DNA of 64,000 nucleotides from Shinella sp. XGS7. GTDB taxonomy: Bacteria; Pseudomonadota; Gammaproteobacteria; Burkholderiales; Burkholderiaceae_C. The notes below the pieces were generated by a model. It had not been told where the DNA came from. It did not search any database and was given only the letters and a program-made list of their open reading frames with translations. The DNA lies in assembly GCF_020535565.1 (NCBI RefSeq), contig NZ_CP084758.1:1143501-1207500 (forward strand). Reading direction: 5' to 3'. The number at the start of each line of letters is the position of its first letter. Within the stretch, counting starts at the first letter, position 1. The translations under genes were made by a program, and so were the position numbers. This document shows positions 35,712 through 44,983 of the stretch, in pieces.

Positions 35712-36323
35712 TCAGTCCATCTCTTTCTCCAGGTGGAGCAGGCGAGCGGCCTCCTCCCCAGTGATCCCAGCATCCCTGACCGCTTGCTCCCAGCTCACGG
35801 GCTGCCGAAGAGCATTCGGTTTGCCATCCGCCTTATAGGACTGAACAGGCTGGTTCTGGAAGTTCAAGGCGAACACCTCCGCCAGGGCCGTCATGCGCAC
35901 CTGCAAGGTCTTAGCCAGGCGCTTCACGAGCACGTACGGGGCGGAGAGTTCTCCGGCAAGCATCTGGTTGAATAGGTCGACACGCTCACCCAGTCCAATG
36001 TCTCGCGCATATCGGCGTGCATTTGGCCCCCGACATACCTTCAGCGCGGTCTTGGCCGCCGCGACCGGGACACTACTCAGGTGGACGGCGTTGAGCATCG
36101 CGCTACGAGTGGCGTTGAACAGTTCGACATCCAATTCCTCGGCATCAAAGTCAGCGTCATCGAGCGTCAGCATCAGCGCGGTATCGGCGATCTGCGCCGC
36201 ATGCTCCGGATTCGCAAGGGTGAACGCCTTCCACTGCTCCGAGGAGGGGAGTGGGTTGGCCGCAAGGAAGGCTTCAATCAGGTCCGAAGCTTCACTGCTG
36301 GCCGAGCGCGTCATGTCAGTCAT
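35712..36323 (-). CDS. XRE-like regulatory protein between the sigma factor and the IrrE-helicase
   Basis: About 203 residues from ATG 36323 (GGAG 7 bases upstream), overlapping the sigma-factor stop by 8 bases; a start at 36335 is also possible. The segment GERVDLFNQMLAGELSAPYVLVKRLAKTLQV looks like a divergent XRE-type HTH with its recognition helix. The acidic stretch TLDDADFDAEELDVELF precedes it. By analogy with ImmR/ImmA and DdrO/IrrE it could be the substrate of the protease encoded next. It could instead be an anti-sigma factor; no direct proof for either. Confidence 0.6.
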   Translation of the reverse strand: MTDMTRSASSEASDLIEAFLAANPLPSSEQWKAFTLANPEHAAQIADTALMLTLDDADFDAEELDVELFNATRSAMLNAVHLSSVPVAAAKTALKVCRGPNARRYARDIGLGERVDLFNQMLAGELSAPYVLVKRLAKTLQVRMTALAEVFALNFQNQPVQSYKADGKPNALRQPVSWEQAVRDAGITGEEAARLLHLEKEMD

Positions 36324-37110
36324 GCCAGTCTCCATTTCGCAGCGCGTTCAGCGCCGCCGTCACATACTTTTGCACTGAGCTCTCGCCCAGGCCCATCACC
36401 TTGCCGGCTTCCTTGTGCGTCATGTTCTGATGAAAGCAAAGGAGCACTGCAGTTCGCTGCTTGTCCGGCAGCGAGAGAACGGCACTGCGGCAGCTTGCGA
36501 AGAGTTGCTTCTGCTGCAGGGCGGCCTCGGGGGTGAGCCCAACCTCATCGGGCACCTGGTCAGCCAACGAGAGTTGGCTTCCGTCTTCGTCCTTTGGTGC
36601 CAGCTCACCGTCCACCGACGGCGCCTTGTTCTTCAGCGCCGTTTGCGACTTGAACCAGTCCAACAGCCGCATGCCGACGAACATTCCGAACCGGACCTCA
36701 GCGAAGCTCACCTCAGCTCGACTCCGGAAGATGCGTTCGCGTACGTACGCCACGCCCTCCACCTGCGCCTCGCTGCTGCGCGTCACCACCTTGAACCATT
36801 TGAGGTGGCGGTTCAAGTAGCCCTTGAACCCGATAACCAGGCGCTCGTTTAGGGCGATTGCGATGGCATTACGCACTCGCGCGCTACCGCCATAGCCGTT
36901 GCGAGCCAATGTCACGAGCACTTCCGACGGGAGGTAGCCTGCTTGGGTGTGCTTTTTTATGGCAAGCGCAGCGAGCAGCTGGTCGCCGTCCATCTTGAAC
37001 ACCTTGGCCAACCAGAGCTCGTGCTCAGGCAGCCGCTGGTAGCTTTTCAGGCTTTCCGCGTCGTCTGCGTCGATGTCGACGTCCGCTTCATCTACTGCTG
37101 CTTGACTCAT
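36316..37110 (-). CDS. Sigma-70-family RNA polymerase sigma factor carried by the element
   Basis: 264 residues from ATG 37110 (GAAGGAAATC upstream). A region 4 HTH is visible at about residues 215-258: LPDKQRTAVLLCFHQNMTHKEAGKVMGLGESSVQKYVTAAL. The middle (FGMFVGMRLLDWFKSQ ... acidic linker) could be a divergent region 2. First gene of a three-gene overlapping operon. Its upstream region shares a 29-bp promoter-like sequence with the Bil-like operon, suggesting autoregulation and control of defence genes. Confidence 0.75.
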   Translation of the reverse strand: MSQAAVDEADVDIDADDAESLKSYQRLPEHELWLAKVFKMDGDQLLAALAIKKHTQAGYLPSEVLVTLARNGYGGSARVRNAIAIALNERLVIGFKGYLNRHLKWFKVVTRSSEAQVEGVAYVRERIFRSRAEVSFAEVRFGMFVGMRLLDWFKSQTALKNKAPSVDGELAPKDEDGSQLSLADQVPDEVGLTPEAALQQKQLFASCRSAVLSLPDKQRTAVLLCFHQNMTHKEAGKVMGLGESSVQKYVTAALNALRNGDWHD

Positions 37111-37156
37111 GATTTCCTTCTCGTCGTAGCACCCCGATGCCCTCCCATGCTCTGTA

Positions 37157-37185
37157 AATCGAGGCATCTCCGCCGAACCGGAATT
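37157..37185 (-). promoter_or_regulatory. Candidate autoregulated promoter of the sigma-factor operon
   Basis: On the minus strand: AATTCCGGTTCGG then CGGAGATGC then CTCGATT, 47 bases before the sigma-factor ATG. See the twin copy at 32352-32380. By position the AATTC-GGTT part would be the -35 and GATGC-TCGATT the -10 region. Confidence 0.7.
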
Positions 37186-37354
37186 TCCACAATGATTTTA
37201 TGGTTATAGCCAGAGCTTTCCCGGGGCGATTAGGGCTCGCCGCCTTTCTTCGCTTTGTTCCTGTGCAGTGCTTATGCGGCCGCCCGCCGAAGTACCGCAA
37301 CAGTTCCGGAGCAGCCGGTGGCAGTGCTTCAACTCAGCAAATCGTCGATGGTGT

Positions 37355-37415
37355 AAGGCAGCGAGCTGTGGCAATCATGAGCTTGATCCGGGCGGCCAAG
37401 CTCAACGGTCACGAT
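37355..37415 (+). pseudogene. Remnant of an IS66 transposase C-terminus
   Basis: The frame reads QRAVAIMSLIRAAKLNGHDP, which corresponds to RAAVIMSLVHSARLNGHDP near the end of the intact IS66 TnpC at 47184-48770. The rest of the transposase is missing. It is a different IS66 lineage from the intact copy, judged by the substitutions. Confidence 0.7.
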
Positions 37416-37650
37416 CCATCCGCGCAGCCGTTCGGCCAAATTTCCATGGTGCAACGGGCTGCTCATGTCGCCACAGTCCGATTCTGCCGAGCCAAATCTT
37501 CGGCTGCGGAGTGGATGTCGCGGGCCTCGGGTGACTGCTCGTGGGCGTACTGTTTGTAGTGCCAGGCCATGCCAGCTCGAAGCTGCTCAAGCCCTGCATC
37601 GACATCGCCGATGAATCGCCCCGGGTTCCGCGGAGGCCAGTTGGTTTAAG

Positions 37651-37725
37651 TCAGACGGGCGCGGCCTGCCTGAGGAATCCAATGATCTGTTCCTCGGTGA
37701 ATCTGCTCTTCTTCATGTCCATCAT
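37651..37725 (-). pseudogene. Remnant of an IS3-family OrfA
   Basis: Minus-strand frame MKKSRFTEEQIIGFLRQA, then PV and a stop. This is the start of an IS3-family OrfA helix-turn-helix, truncated after about 21 residues. It marks, with the IS66 remnant, a stretch of decayed insertions between the sigma operon and the big helicase gene. Confidence 0.75.
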
Positions 37726-37814
37726 TCTCCTGGTTGATGGACTTCGCTACCTTTGCGCTGGTACGGCTGGGAGGGTGCAGGTCAGGCGCCCCTACAGCGC
37801 CCTCCCCGAGAGGG

Positions 37815-38057
37815 CTACACCCCACCAAACGGAACCCGGCCTTCTGCCCACATCTCCGCCAGTTTCCTGGCATCACTCCGAGCATCCTCAAGGGCTTGCT
37901 CGCGCGTATCCCTAAATCTGATGCACTGGTGGCCCACAGAGCCCTGGTGCTTGACGTCGACCACCAGCCGGACTGTCCCAACGTATCCGAGCTCGTAGAG
38001 CTGCACAGAAGCCCATGCAGAGGCTGAGCCGTCTTCGGCGACAAGAATGTTGTCCAT
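37815..38057 (-). CDS. Possible small hypothetical protein
   Basis: 80 residues from ATG 38057 (MDNILVAEDGSASAWASVQL ... VVDVKHQGSVGHQCIRF). It has alternating beta/alpha character, and the frame runs to 38135. No strong ribosome-binding site, no family recognised. The rest of 37111-38296 apart from the IS remnants holds no gene I can support. Confidence 0.4.
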   Translation of the reverse strand: MDNILVAEDGSASAWASVQLYELGYVGTVRLVVDVKHQGSVGHQCIRFRDTREQALEDARSDARKLAEMWAEGRVPFGGV

Positions 38058-38296
38058 GGGCTTCAAGGCCTTGAGGAGCTCGACAGTCGGAAGAGTAGGC
38101 CCGGGGCTTCGACACCACAAGGCCAGCAACGCCAAACCGCTTCGAAGTCAGCTCCGTGGCGCAATCTCGCTCTCGGGTTTACGCGCTGTGGAGGTGCTGC
38201 GGGCGTGTCAAGATACAGTTCATTACAGGCGCATGAGCCTTTGCGCCTGAGGGAGGGCGTGAGCCCGAAGCAAGACAAACAACAGGGGGCACACAG

Positions 38297-41200
38297 ATGT
38301 CCGATGACTTGGATACACCTCGGGCTTTCCGGGTTCCTGCTGCCGCAAACGAGTCCGTTGGCGACGTGACCGGTGAGGCGGCGCCTGCACAAGAGCCCGC
38401 GCCAGCTCTGACCATTGAGGTCGGCATGGCGACAAAGCTCAGCTTGGCCGACTTCCAGAACGCTGTGCCGCTGCTACGCGAGTTGGCGCTCGTGAGCACG
38501 CTCAAGGACGACACCGGCCAGCTCGAGCTCTCACTCACGTCGACCCCAGCCTTCGTCAAATCCAAGACCTGGCGTTTGGAATCCGTCAGGGCCGGCGACC
38601 GCTATCGGATTCGCGACCTTGACGTGCAACTGGACGGGCCGCTGCTGACCAGGCTCACCGAAGCCGAGACCGCGACTGTCACTTTGTCGGTCAGGCCCGC
38701 AGGCAGCGAAGGCGAGCCCATCGCCGAGGTATTCAAGTCGGTTGAGCTCTTGCCTCGCAACCAGTGGGGTGGGCTCTCCCACCTCCCCGATATGGTGGCC
38801 GCCTTCGTTCAACCTAACGATCCTGCGGTCGACAAGGTGCTGAAGAAGGTCGCAGAGCTGCTGCGCGAGCATGGCAAGGACGCGGCCCTGGACGGGTACA
38901 AGCAGGGCGGATCGAAGCGCGCCTGGGAGCTGGCTGGCGCAGCATGGGGAGCTATCTCCTCAATGAAGCTGGACTACGCCCTGCCTCCTGCCAGCTTCGA
39001 GCATCGCGGCCAAAAGATTCGTGGTGCGACCCAGATTGCGGACTCTGGGCTGGGCACCTGCATGGACCTGACGTTGCTGTTCTGCTCGACGCTGGAACAG
39101 ATCGGGTTGAACCCGGTGGTCGTCTTCACCCGTGGTCATGCATTCGCCGGCTTGTGGCTCAAGCCCGAGGAGTTCTCAACAACCGTCGTCGATGACGTGA
39201 CGGCATTGCGCAAGCGCCTGAAGCTCAAAGAGCTGGTGCTGTTTGAGACAACGCTCATCACACAACGTCCGGCGGTGCCGTTCAGCCGCGCGGCCGAAGT
39301 CGGCGCGGAGCACATTGCTGAGGGCAAGGACGATACCTTCGAGCTCGCAGTGGACATCAGGCGGGCGCGTCTCCAGCGCATCAAGCCGTTGTCTAGTCCT
39401 GAGGCCGTTCAGACGCAACCGCCAGCCGACATCGTGGCAGACGATAGCTTCGTGCTGGAAGAGGCTCCGGACCTTCCGGATGATGAGGGAAGCCTGGGCG
39501 AGGAGGTCCCCCTCGATCCGAAGGATCGTCTGGCTCGCTGGCAGCGCAAGCTGCTGGACCTGTCCCTGCGCAACAACCTCCTGAACTTCCGGGCGAGTAA
39601 GAAATCGCTCAAGCTTGATGCGCCGGACCCCAGCTTGCTCGAAGACCTAATGTCTGACGGGAAGGACGTTAAGTTGCTGCCGCGCCCTGACCTGATGGAC
39701 GGCAGTGACCCCCGCAGTCAGGCCATCCACGAAAGCAGGGAGCGAGAAAGCCTAAGACGTCAGTTCGCGATTGAAGCGCTGAACCGCCGCGAGGTCTTCA
39801 TCGACCTGACCAAGGAGGAGCTCGAAGCTCGGATGGTCGAGCTTTATCGCAACGCGCGTACCACATTGCAAGAGGGCGGGGCGAACACGCTGTTCCTGGC
39901 GCTTGGGTTCCTGACCTGGAACCGAGCTGACAAGGAGGACTCGAAGTACCGCGCGCCTCTGATCCTTATCCCGGTATCCCTGAACCGGCGCAGCGTCCGC
40001 TCTGGCTTCACCATGGCACTGCACGATGACGAGCCCCGGTTCAATCCGACACTCATCGAGATGCTCCGGCAAGACTTCCAGCTCAACCTGGGCATCGCAG
40101 AGGGCGAGCTACCTCGTGATGACTCCGGCCTCGACATCGCCAAGGTATGGAAGGCCGTCTCTGTCGCGGTGAAGGACATCAAAGGCTGGGAAGTCTCGGA
40201 GGATGTCGTGCTCGGGACCTTCTCGTTTGCCAAGTACCTCATGTGGGTCGACCTGGTCCAGCGCACAGACCAACTGCGTCAGAACGCTGTTGTCAAACAC
40301 CTCATCGACACGCCGCGTGACCCGTTTCCCAGCTCTTCGGTGTTCCCGAGCCCTCGGAAGCTCGACAAGGACTACGGGCCAGAGGAGACGTTCTGTCCCC
40401 TGCCGTCCGATTCCTCGCAGCTGTCCGCTGTCATGGCAGCGGCTCGTGGCAAGGACTTCGTCCTTATCGGTCCGCCGGGTACTGGCAAGAGTCAGACCAT
40501 CTCAAACCTCATCGCGCAGTGCCTGGCTGAGGGTAAGCGTGTCCTGTTCGTGTCCGAGAAGATCGCGGCTTTGGACGTCGTCTATCGGCGACTTCGGGAA
40601 GTCGGGCTCGGCGAGTTCTGTCTGGAGCTTCACTCCAGCAAGGCGCGCAAGGCCGATGTGCTGGCGCAGCTCAAGAGTTCCTGGGATGCCCGCGGCGAAG
40701 TCGACACCGAGGTCTGGAAGCAAGAGGCCGAACGGCTCAAGCGCACCCGGGATGAGCTGAACGTCTACGTCGAGCGGCTGCACTATCGGCACGGGAATGG
40801 GCGTTCCATCTACGACGCAATCGGCGCGGTAGTGGATGGGGAAGATGTTGCAGTGCTGCCCTTGTCTTGGCCATCGCACGCGGCCCACAGCCAGAAAGAC
40901 ACAGAGCTACTTCGCGAGGTTGTCGACCGCCTTGAGGTCAATGCGACCGCTGTAGGCGCTGACGCGCTCGCGCACGGACCTTTCCAAGACATCGGGCATG
41001 CCGACTGGTCACCTACTTGGCAGCAAGGGATCATTGAGGCCGCTCGCCAATTGCTACCAGTGTGCGATGAGGTGCTCGCCGGCTACGAACGTTTCCGGAG
41101 CGTCACCCGAACTCCTGCCGTCGCTCTGACTCGCCGGGCGCGCGTCGCCACCGCTTCGCTTGCTAGATGCTTGCCGCACGCCGCCGGACGCGATTGGCGA

Positions 41201-44200
41201 TTTGCCTTTGCCCCGGACGCCCAAGCAACAGTGGCGCGGCTGCTCGAAGGCAATGGGCTGCTTCAGAATCACGGGGAGTTGTCGGCGCAGCTTTCGAGCG
41301 GCTGGGAGCCCGCCGTCCGAGCCAGTGCGTCCAAGGCCGCCGAGCTGCTCAAGCAGCGCCGCGAGGCGCACGCCAGCTTGCCGGCCGCCTGGTCGTCGTT
41401 CGCCCTCGAAACTCTGCGCAAGGGCACTGGAATGCTCGAGGAGCTCCACAGGCTGGAGCAGTCCCTGTCGGTACGCTATGCAGATGGCGTGGAACAGCTG
41501 AATGTGTACCAGCTCAGCCGAGACTACGCCAAGGCTACAAAGGCGTTGTGGCCGCTCTCCTGGTTCGGCAAGCGGAAGGTAAGCCAGCAGCTAGAAGCAG
41601 TTGTTGCGGGCCAGGGTGAACCAAAGGTAGCCGACGACCTGGCCAAGCTTGTCGCGATTCGCGACAAGCGGCAGGAGCTTGAGAAGCTCGACGCAGCAGA
41701 TGAGCTTGCTGGCGTGTGGCGGGGGCTCAAATCGCGCCAGGACGTGTTGAAGGCCGCCGCCATACTGCAGGACGTTCTGAAGGCAGCGCGTGCCAATGGC
41801 AGCTGGACCTTGGATGGTCTTGAGCCCTTGAGCGCTGGGCGCGGCGGTGACAGTCTGGCAAGTGATGTCAAGAAGCTAGAGCGACTTGCACATCTCGATG
41901 CGCAGCTGACCGAGTTCCGCACGCTCGACGGATCGACCGATGGGCTCTGGAAGGGTCTTGAAACCGATGTCCCGTCGTTAGAGGAGGCGATTGCCTTCAC
42001 GGGGGTGCTACCAGACCTCCGCGCGGCGGGCGCAATGCCTGCAAAGTTTGACCAGGTGGCCCAGGGAGCCTGTGGACAGCGACTTGCCAAAGACCATGCG
42101 ACGCTCAGAGCGCGTGAAGGCGTGGAAGCCAAGCTCACGGGCTTGGATGACCTGAAGGCTGTTTGCTCCGATGTTTGGAAGAACCTGGAGACTGACCAAG
42201 AGGAGGTCGCCAAAGCGGTCTCGTTCCAGCGTTCCATCGCGGCCGCGGTGGCGAACCTGGCCGCAGGTCCCGAGGATGTCGCTCAGGTCTGTCGAGCGCT
42301 CGAGCAACTGGTGACCGAGGGCAACGCGCTCCTGGATGTTGCGGGGCCGGTCGCCGCGGCGGGCAACGCCTATTTGGAGGCGCTGGGGCGGCTACAGCCC
42401 AGCATTGACCTCTTGGCGAGCCGTGGATCGTTCACAGTTGAGGGAGTGTCCGGCTACAGCGACGCGGACGTCGTTCAGTTGAAGAGCCGCGTCGAGGCCA
42501 TTATTGCATCCGAGCACAAGCTCAACGCGTGGTGCGCCTGGCGCAAGGTTAGCCATCAAGCGATGGCGCTTGGGCTGAGTCCAATCGTCGCTGGGCTGAC
42601 CAGTGGGGCATTGACCCCTAGCGCAGTTCGCCGTGCATTCGAGACCAATTACTGCCGCTGGTGGTTGAATGCGGTTGTGGATAGCGAGCACGTCATCCTC
42701 AGCTTCGTCTCGGCGGAGCACGAGCGTCGCATCGCTGACTTCCGCGCCCTGGATAAGCGTTTCATTGAACTCACCAAGGCGTGGCTGAGGGCGAACCTGT
42801 GCAAGGGGCTCCCCGCGCCGGATGATGTGACACGCAGTTCCGAGTGGGGCTTCCTCAAGCACGAAATCACTAAGAAGCGTGCCCACAAGCCCCTTCGTGA
42901 GCTGATGAGCAACATCCCGACTGCGCTGACAAAGCTCACGCCGTGCTTGTTGATGAGCCCACTGTCCATCGCGCAGTACCTTGCCGCGGACGCCGAGCCG
43001 TTCGACGTCGTGGTATTCGACGAGGCCTCGCAGATTCCCGTCTGGGATGCGATTGGCGCAATCGCTCGAGGCAAGCAGGTCGTCATGGTTGGCGACCCGA
43101 AGCAGCTCCCGCCGACCAACTTCTTCGACCGCGCCGAATCCTCTCTGGACGACGAGGATGTCGAAGGCGACATGGAGAGCATCCTCGACGAGTGCATGGG
43201 CGCCAGCCTTCCCACGCTGAACCTCGACTGGCACTACCGAAGCCGCAACGAGAGCCTGATCGCGTTCTCGAACCACCGGTACTACGGCGGCCGCCTGGTC
43301 ACCTTTCCATCGCCAGTGACCGAGGACCGCGCGGTCAGCTTCCACTACGTGAAGGGCTCCTACGAGAAGGGCGGCGCCCGTGTCAACAAGGCGGAAGCAA
43401 AGGCACTGGTCGCCGACATCGTGAAGCGGCTGAAGTCGCCAGGCTTCAAAGAGTCCAAGCTGACGATTGGCGTGGTGACCTTCAACACCGAACAGCAGAA
43501 GCTCATTGAGGACTTGCTCGACGAGGAACGCCGGCAAGACCCTGGGCTTGAGCCGTACTTCGCGGAATCGGAGCTCGAGCCGCTCTTCGTTAAAAACCTG
43601 GAGAGCGTGCAAGGCGACGAGCGCGACATCATGTACTTCTCCATCACATTCGGTCCGGATGGAAGTGGCGCTGTGTCGATGAACTTCGGGCCAATGAACC
43701 GCACAGGTGGGGAGCGCCGGCTGAACGTAGCCATCACTCGGGCACGCCATGAGCTGCGCGTGTTCTCGACCCTCAGGGGCGACCAGATGGACCTGTCCAG
43801 GACGCAGGCCATTGGTGTACGGGACCTGAAGCACTTCCTGGAATTTGCTGAGCGCGGGTCACGGGCCCTCTTTGAAGCAACAGCCGGCAGTCTGGGGGGC
43901 TTCGAGAGTCCGTTCGAGGAGGCGGTGGCCGGTGCGCTGGCATCAAGGGGCTGGACGCTCCATACGCAGGTCGGGGCTTCTGCCTTCAGAGTCGACCTGG
44001 CGGTGGTCCACCCCGATGCGCCTGGCTGCTACTTGACGGGCATCGAATGCGACGGTGCGACCTATCACCGCTCCGCAACAGCTCGGGATCGCGACATGCT
44101 GCGTGAACAGGTGCTGCGCGGCCTTGGTTGGGAGATTCTGCGTATCTGGTCCACGGACTGGTGGGTGGACGCCAAGGGCACGTTGGACCGGGTGTGCAAG

Positions 44201-44971
44201 CAACTAGACGACCTATTGGTGGTCAGCCGTGCCAAGCGAGCGGAAGAGGCGGAGAAGGCAGCAGCCGAAGCGGAGGCTCGTGAGGCTATCGAGAAGGCGA
44301 TGGCGGAAGCGCCTCCTCAGCCGAAGCTGGATGCAGCGGCGCAACCTGTTGGTCCTGTGTCGACTCCTGCAAGCCAAGCGCCGGCCGAGGCAGTACATGA
44401 GGCCGAAGAGGTCTATGCCCGGCGAGTCACCGTTTCAGATGGAGGCGAACTACCCGTTGGGCGTCAGTACGTTGAGTGCGATCCGGCGAGCGTGGTTGAG
44501 GAGCGAGACCCCGATGCCTTCTTTGACCGGGCTTACGACGAGCGCCTTCAGGCGATGGTCGCATTTGTTGTCGCAGAAGAGGGGCCGATCCTAGACTTGG
44601 CTTTGGCTCGCCGTATCTCGCGAGCTCATGGCTGGCAGAGGACCGGAAGCCGCATTCAGGAACGTGTCGAGGAGGTCGCAAGGCGCCTTTTCAAGATCAC
44701 GGAAGAGGACGTCGGGACCTTCTACTGGCCAGAGCGGCTGCCTCCGGGCAGCGCGGTGACGTTCCGGCCACCAGGACCTGATGCTCAGCGGTCAATGGAT
44801 GAGGTCTGCATTGAGGAACTGATGGCATTGGCCGAGTCTGTTGTCAGCGCTGCGGCTACCGACGACGAGAACCTTGTGTTCATGGCAAGAGAGCTTGGAA
44901 TCTCCAGACTTCGAGCGTCCAGCCGCGGAAGGCTAGAGGAGGCGCTGAAGCGGTTCCGCGCAAGGGAATGA
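38297..44971 (+). CDS. DUF4011-helicase-endonuclease protein (Hhe-like anti-phage protein)
   Basis: 2224 residues. Order: N-terminal beta domain; transglutaminase-like segment (LGTCMDLTLLFCSTLEQIGL at about 251, RGHAFAGLW); DUF4011 start DRLARWQRKLLDLSLRNNLLNF; SF1 helicase with Walker A GPPGTGKSQT at about 726, a long helical insert, FDEASQIPV at about 1571, GDPKQLPPTNFF, VQGDERD and VAITRARHEL; a Vsr/MTES_1575-type endonuclease (SPFEEAVAGAL, FRVDLAVV, ECDGATYH, residues about 1868-1960); and a C-terminal DUF3320-like part. This matches the DUF4011-helicase-Vsr defence proteins described by name as Hhe (from memory). A cytoplasmic DNA-processing defence enzyme. Confidence 0.85.
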   Translation: MSDDLDTPRAFRVPAAANESVGDVTGEAAPAQEPAPALTIEVGMATKLSLADFQNAVPLLRELALVSTLKDDTGQLELSLTSTPAFVKSKTWRLESVRAGDRYRIRDLDVQLDGPLLTRLTEAETATVTLSVRPAGSEGEPIAEVFKSVELLPRNQWGGLSHLPDMVAAFVQPNDPAVDKVLKKVAELLREHGKDAALDGYKQGGSKRAWELAGAAWGAISSMKLDYALPPASFEHRGQKIRGATQIADSGLGTCMDLTLLFCSTLEQIGLNPVVVFTRGHAFAGLWLKPEEFSTTVVDDVTALRKRLKLKELVLFETTLITQRPAVPFSRAAEVGAEHIAEGKDDTFELAVDIRRARLQRIKPLSSPEAVQTQPPADIVADDSFVLEEAPDLPDDEGSLGEEVPLDPKDRLARWQRKLLDLSLRNNLLNFRASKKSLKLDAPDPSLLEDLMSDGKDVKLLPRPDLMDGSDPRSQAIHESRERESLRRQFAIEALNRREVFIDLTKEELEARMVELYRNARTTLQEGGANTLFLALGFLTWNRADKEDSKYRAPLILIPVSLNRRSVRSGFTMALHDDEPRFNPTLIEMLRQDFQLNLGIAEGELPRDDSGLDIAKVWKAVSVAVKDIKGWEVSEDVVLGTFSFAKYLMWVDLVQRTDQLRQNAVVKHLIDTPRDPFPSSSVFPSPRKLDKDYGPEETFCPLPSDSSQLSAVMAAARGKDFVLIGPPGTGKSQTISNLIAQCLAEGKRVLFVSEKIAALDVVYRRLREVGLGEFCLELHSSKARKADVLAQLKSSWDARGEVDTEVWKQEAERLKRTRDELNVYVERLHYRHGNGRSIYDAIGAVVDGEDVAVLPLSWPSHAAHSQKDTELLREVVDRLEVNATAVGADALAHGPFQDIGHADWSPTWQQGIIEAARQLLPVCDEVLAGYERFRSVTRTPAVALTRRARVATASLARCLPHAAGRDWRFAFAPDAQATVARLLEGNGLLQNHGELSAQLSSGWEPAVRASASKAAELLKQRREAHASLPAAWSSFALETLRKGTGMLEELHRLEQSLSVRYADGVEQLNVYQLSRDYAKATKALWPLSWFGKRKVSQQLEAVVAGQGEPKVADDLAKLVAIRDKRQELEKLDAADELAGVWRGLKSRQDVLKAAAILQDVLKAARANGSWTLDGLEPLSAGRGGDSLASDVKKLERLAHLDAQLTEFRTLDGSTDGLWKGLETDVPSLEEAIAFTGVLPDLRAAGAMPAKFDQVAQGACGQRLAKDHATLRAREGVEAKLTGLDDLKAVCSDVWKNLETDQEEVAKAVSFQRSIAAAVANLAAGPEDVAQVCRALEQLVTEGNALLDVAGPVAAAGNAYLEALGRLQPSIDLLASRGSFTVEGVSGYSDADVVQLKSRVEAIIASEHKLNAWCAWRKVSHQAMALGLSPIVAGLTSGALTPSAVRRAFETNYCRWWLNAVVDSEHVILSFVSAEHERRIADFRALDKRFIELTKAWLRANLCKGLPAPDDVTRSSEWGFLKHEITKKRAHKPLRELMSNIPTALTKLTPCLLMSPLSIAQYLAADAEPFDVVVFDEASQIPVWDAIGAIARGKQVVMVGDPKQLPPTNFFDRAESSLDDEDVEGDMESILDECMGASLPTLNLDWHYRSRNESLIAFSNHRYYGGRLVTFPSPVTEDRAVSFHYVKGSYEKGGARVNKAEAKALVADIVKRLKSPGFKESKLTIGVVTFNTEQQKLIEDLLDEERRQDPGLEPYFAESELEPLFVKNLESVQGDERDIMYFSITFGPDGSGAVSMNFGPMNRTGGERRLNVAITRARHELRVFSTLRGDQMDLSRTQAIGVRDLKHFLEFAERGSRALFEATAGSLGGFESPFEEAVAGALASRGWTLHTQVGASAFRVDLAVVHPDAPGCYLTGIECDGATYHRSATARDRDMLREQVLRGLGWEILRIWSTDWWVDAKGTLDRVCKQLDDLLVVSRAKRAEEAEKAAAEAEAREAIEKAMAEAPPQPKLDAAAQPVGPVSTPASQAPAEAVHEAEEVYARRVTVSDGGELPVGRQYVECDPASVVEERDPDAFFDRAYDERLQAMVAFVVAEEGPILDLALARRISRAHGWQRTGSRIQERVEEVARRLFKITEEDVGTFYWPERLPPGSAVTFRPPGPDAQRSMDEVCIEELMALAESVVSAAATDDENLVFMARELGISRLRASSRGRLEEALKRFRARE

Positions 44972-44983
44972 AGGGGATCGACT

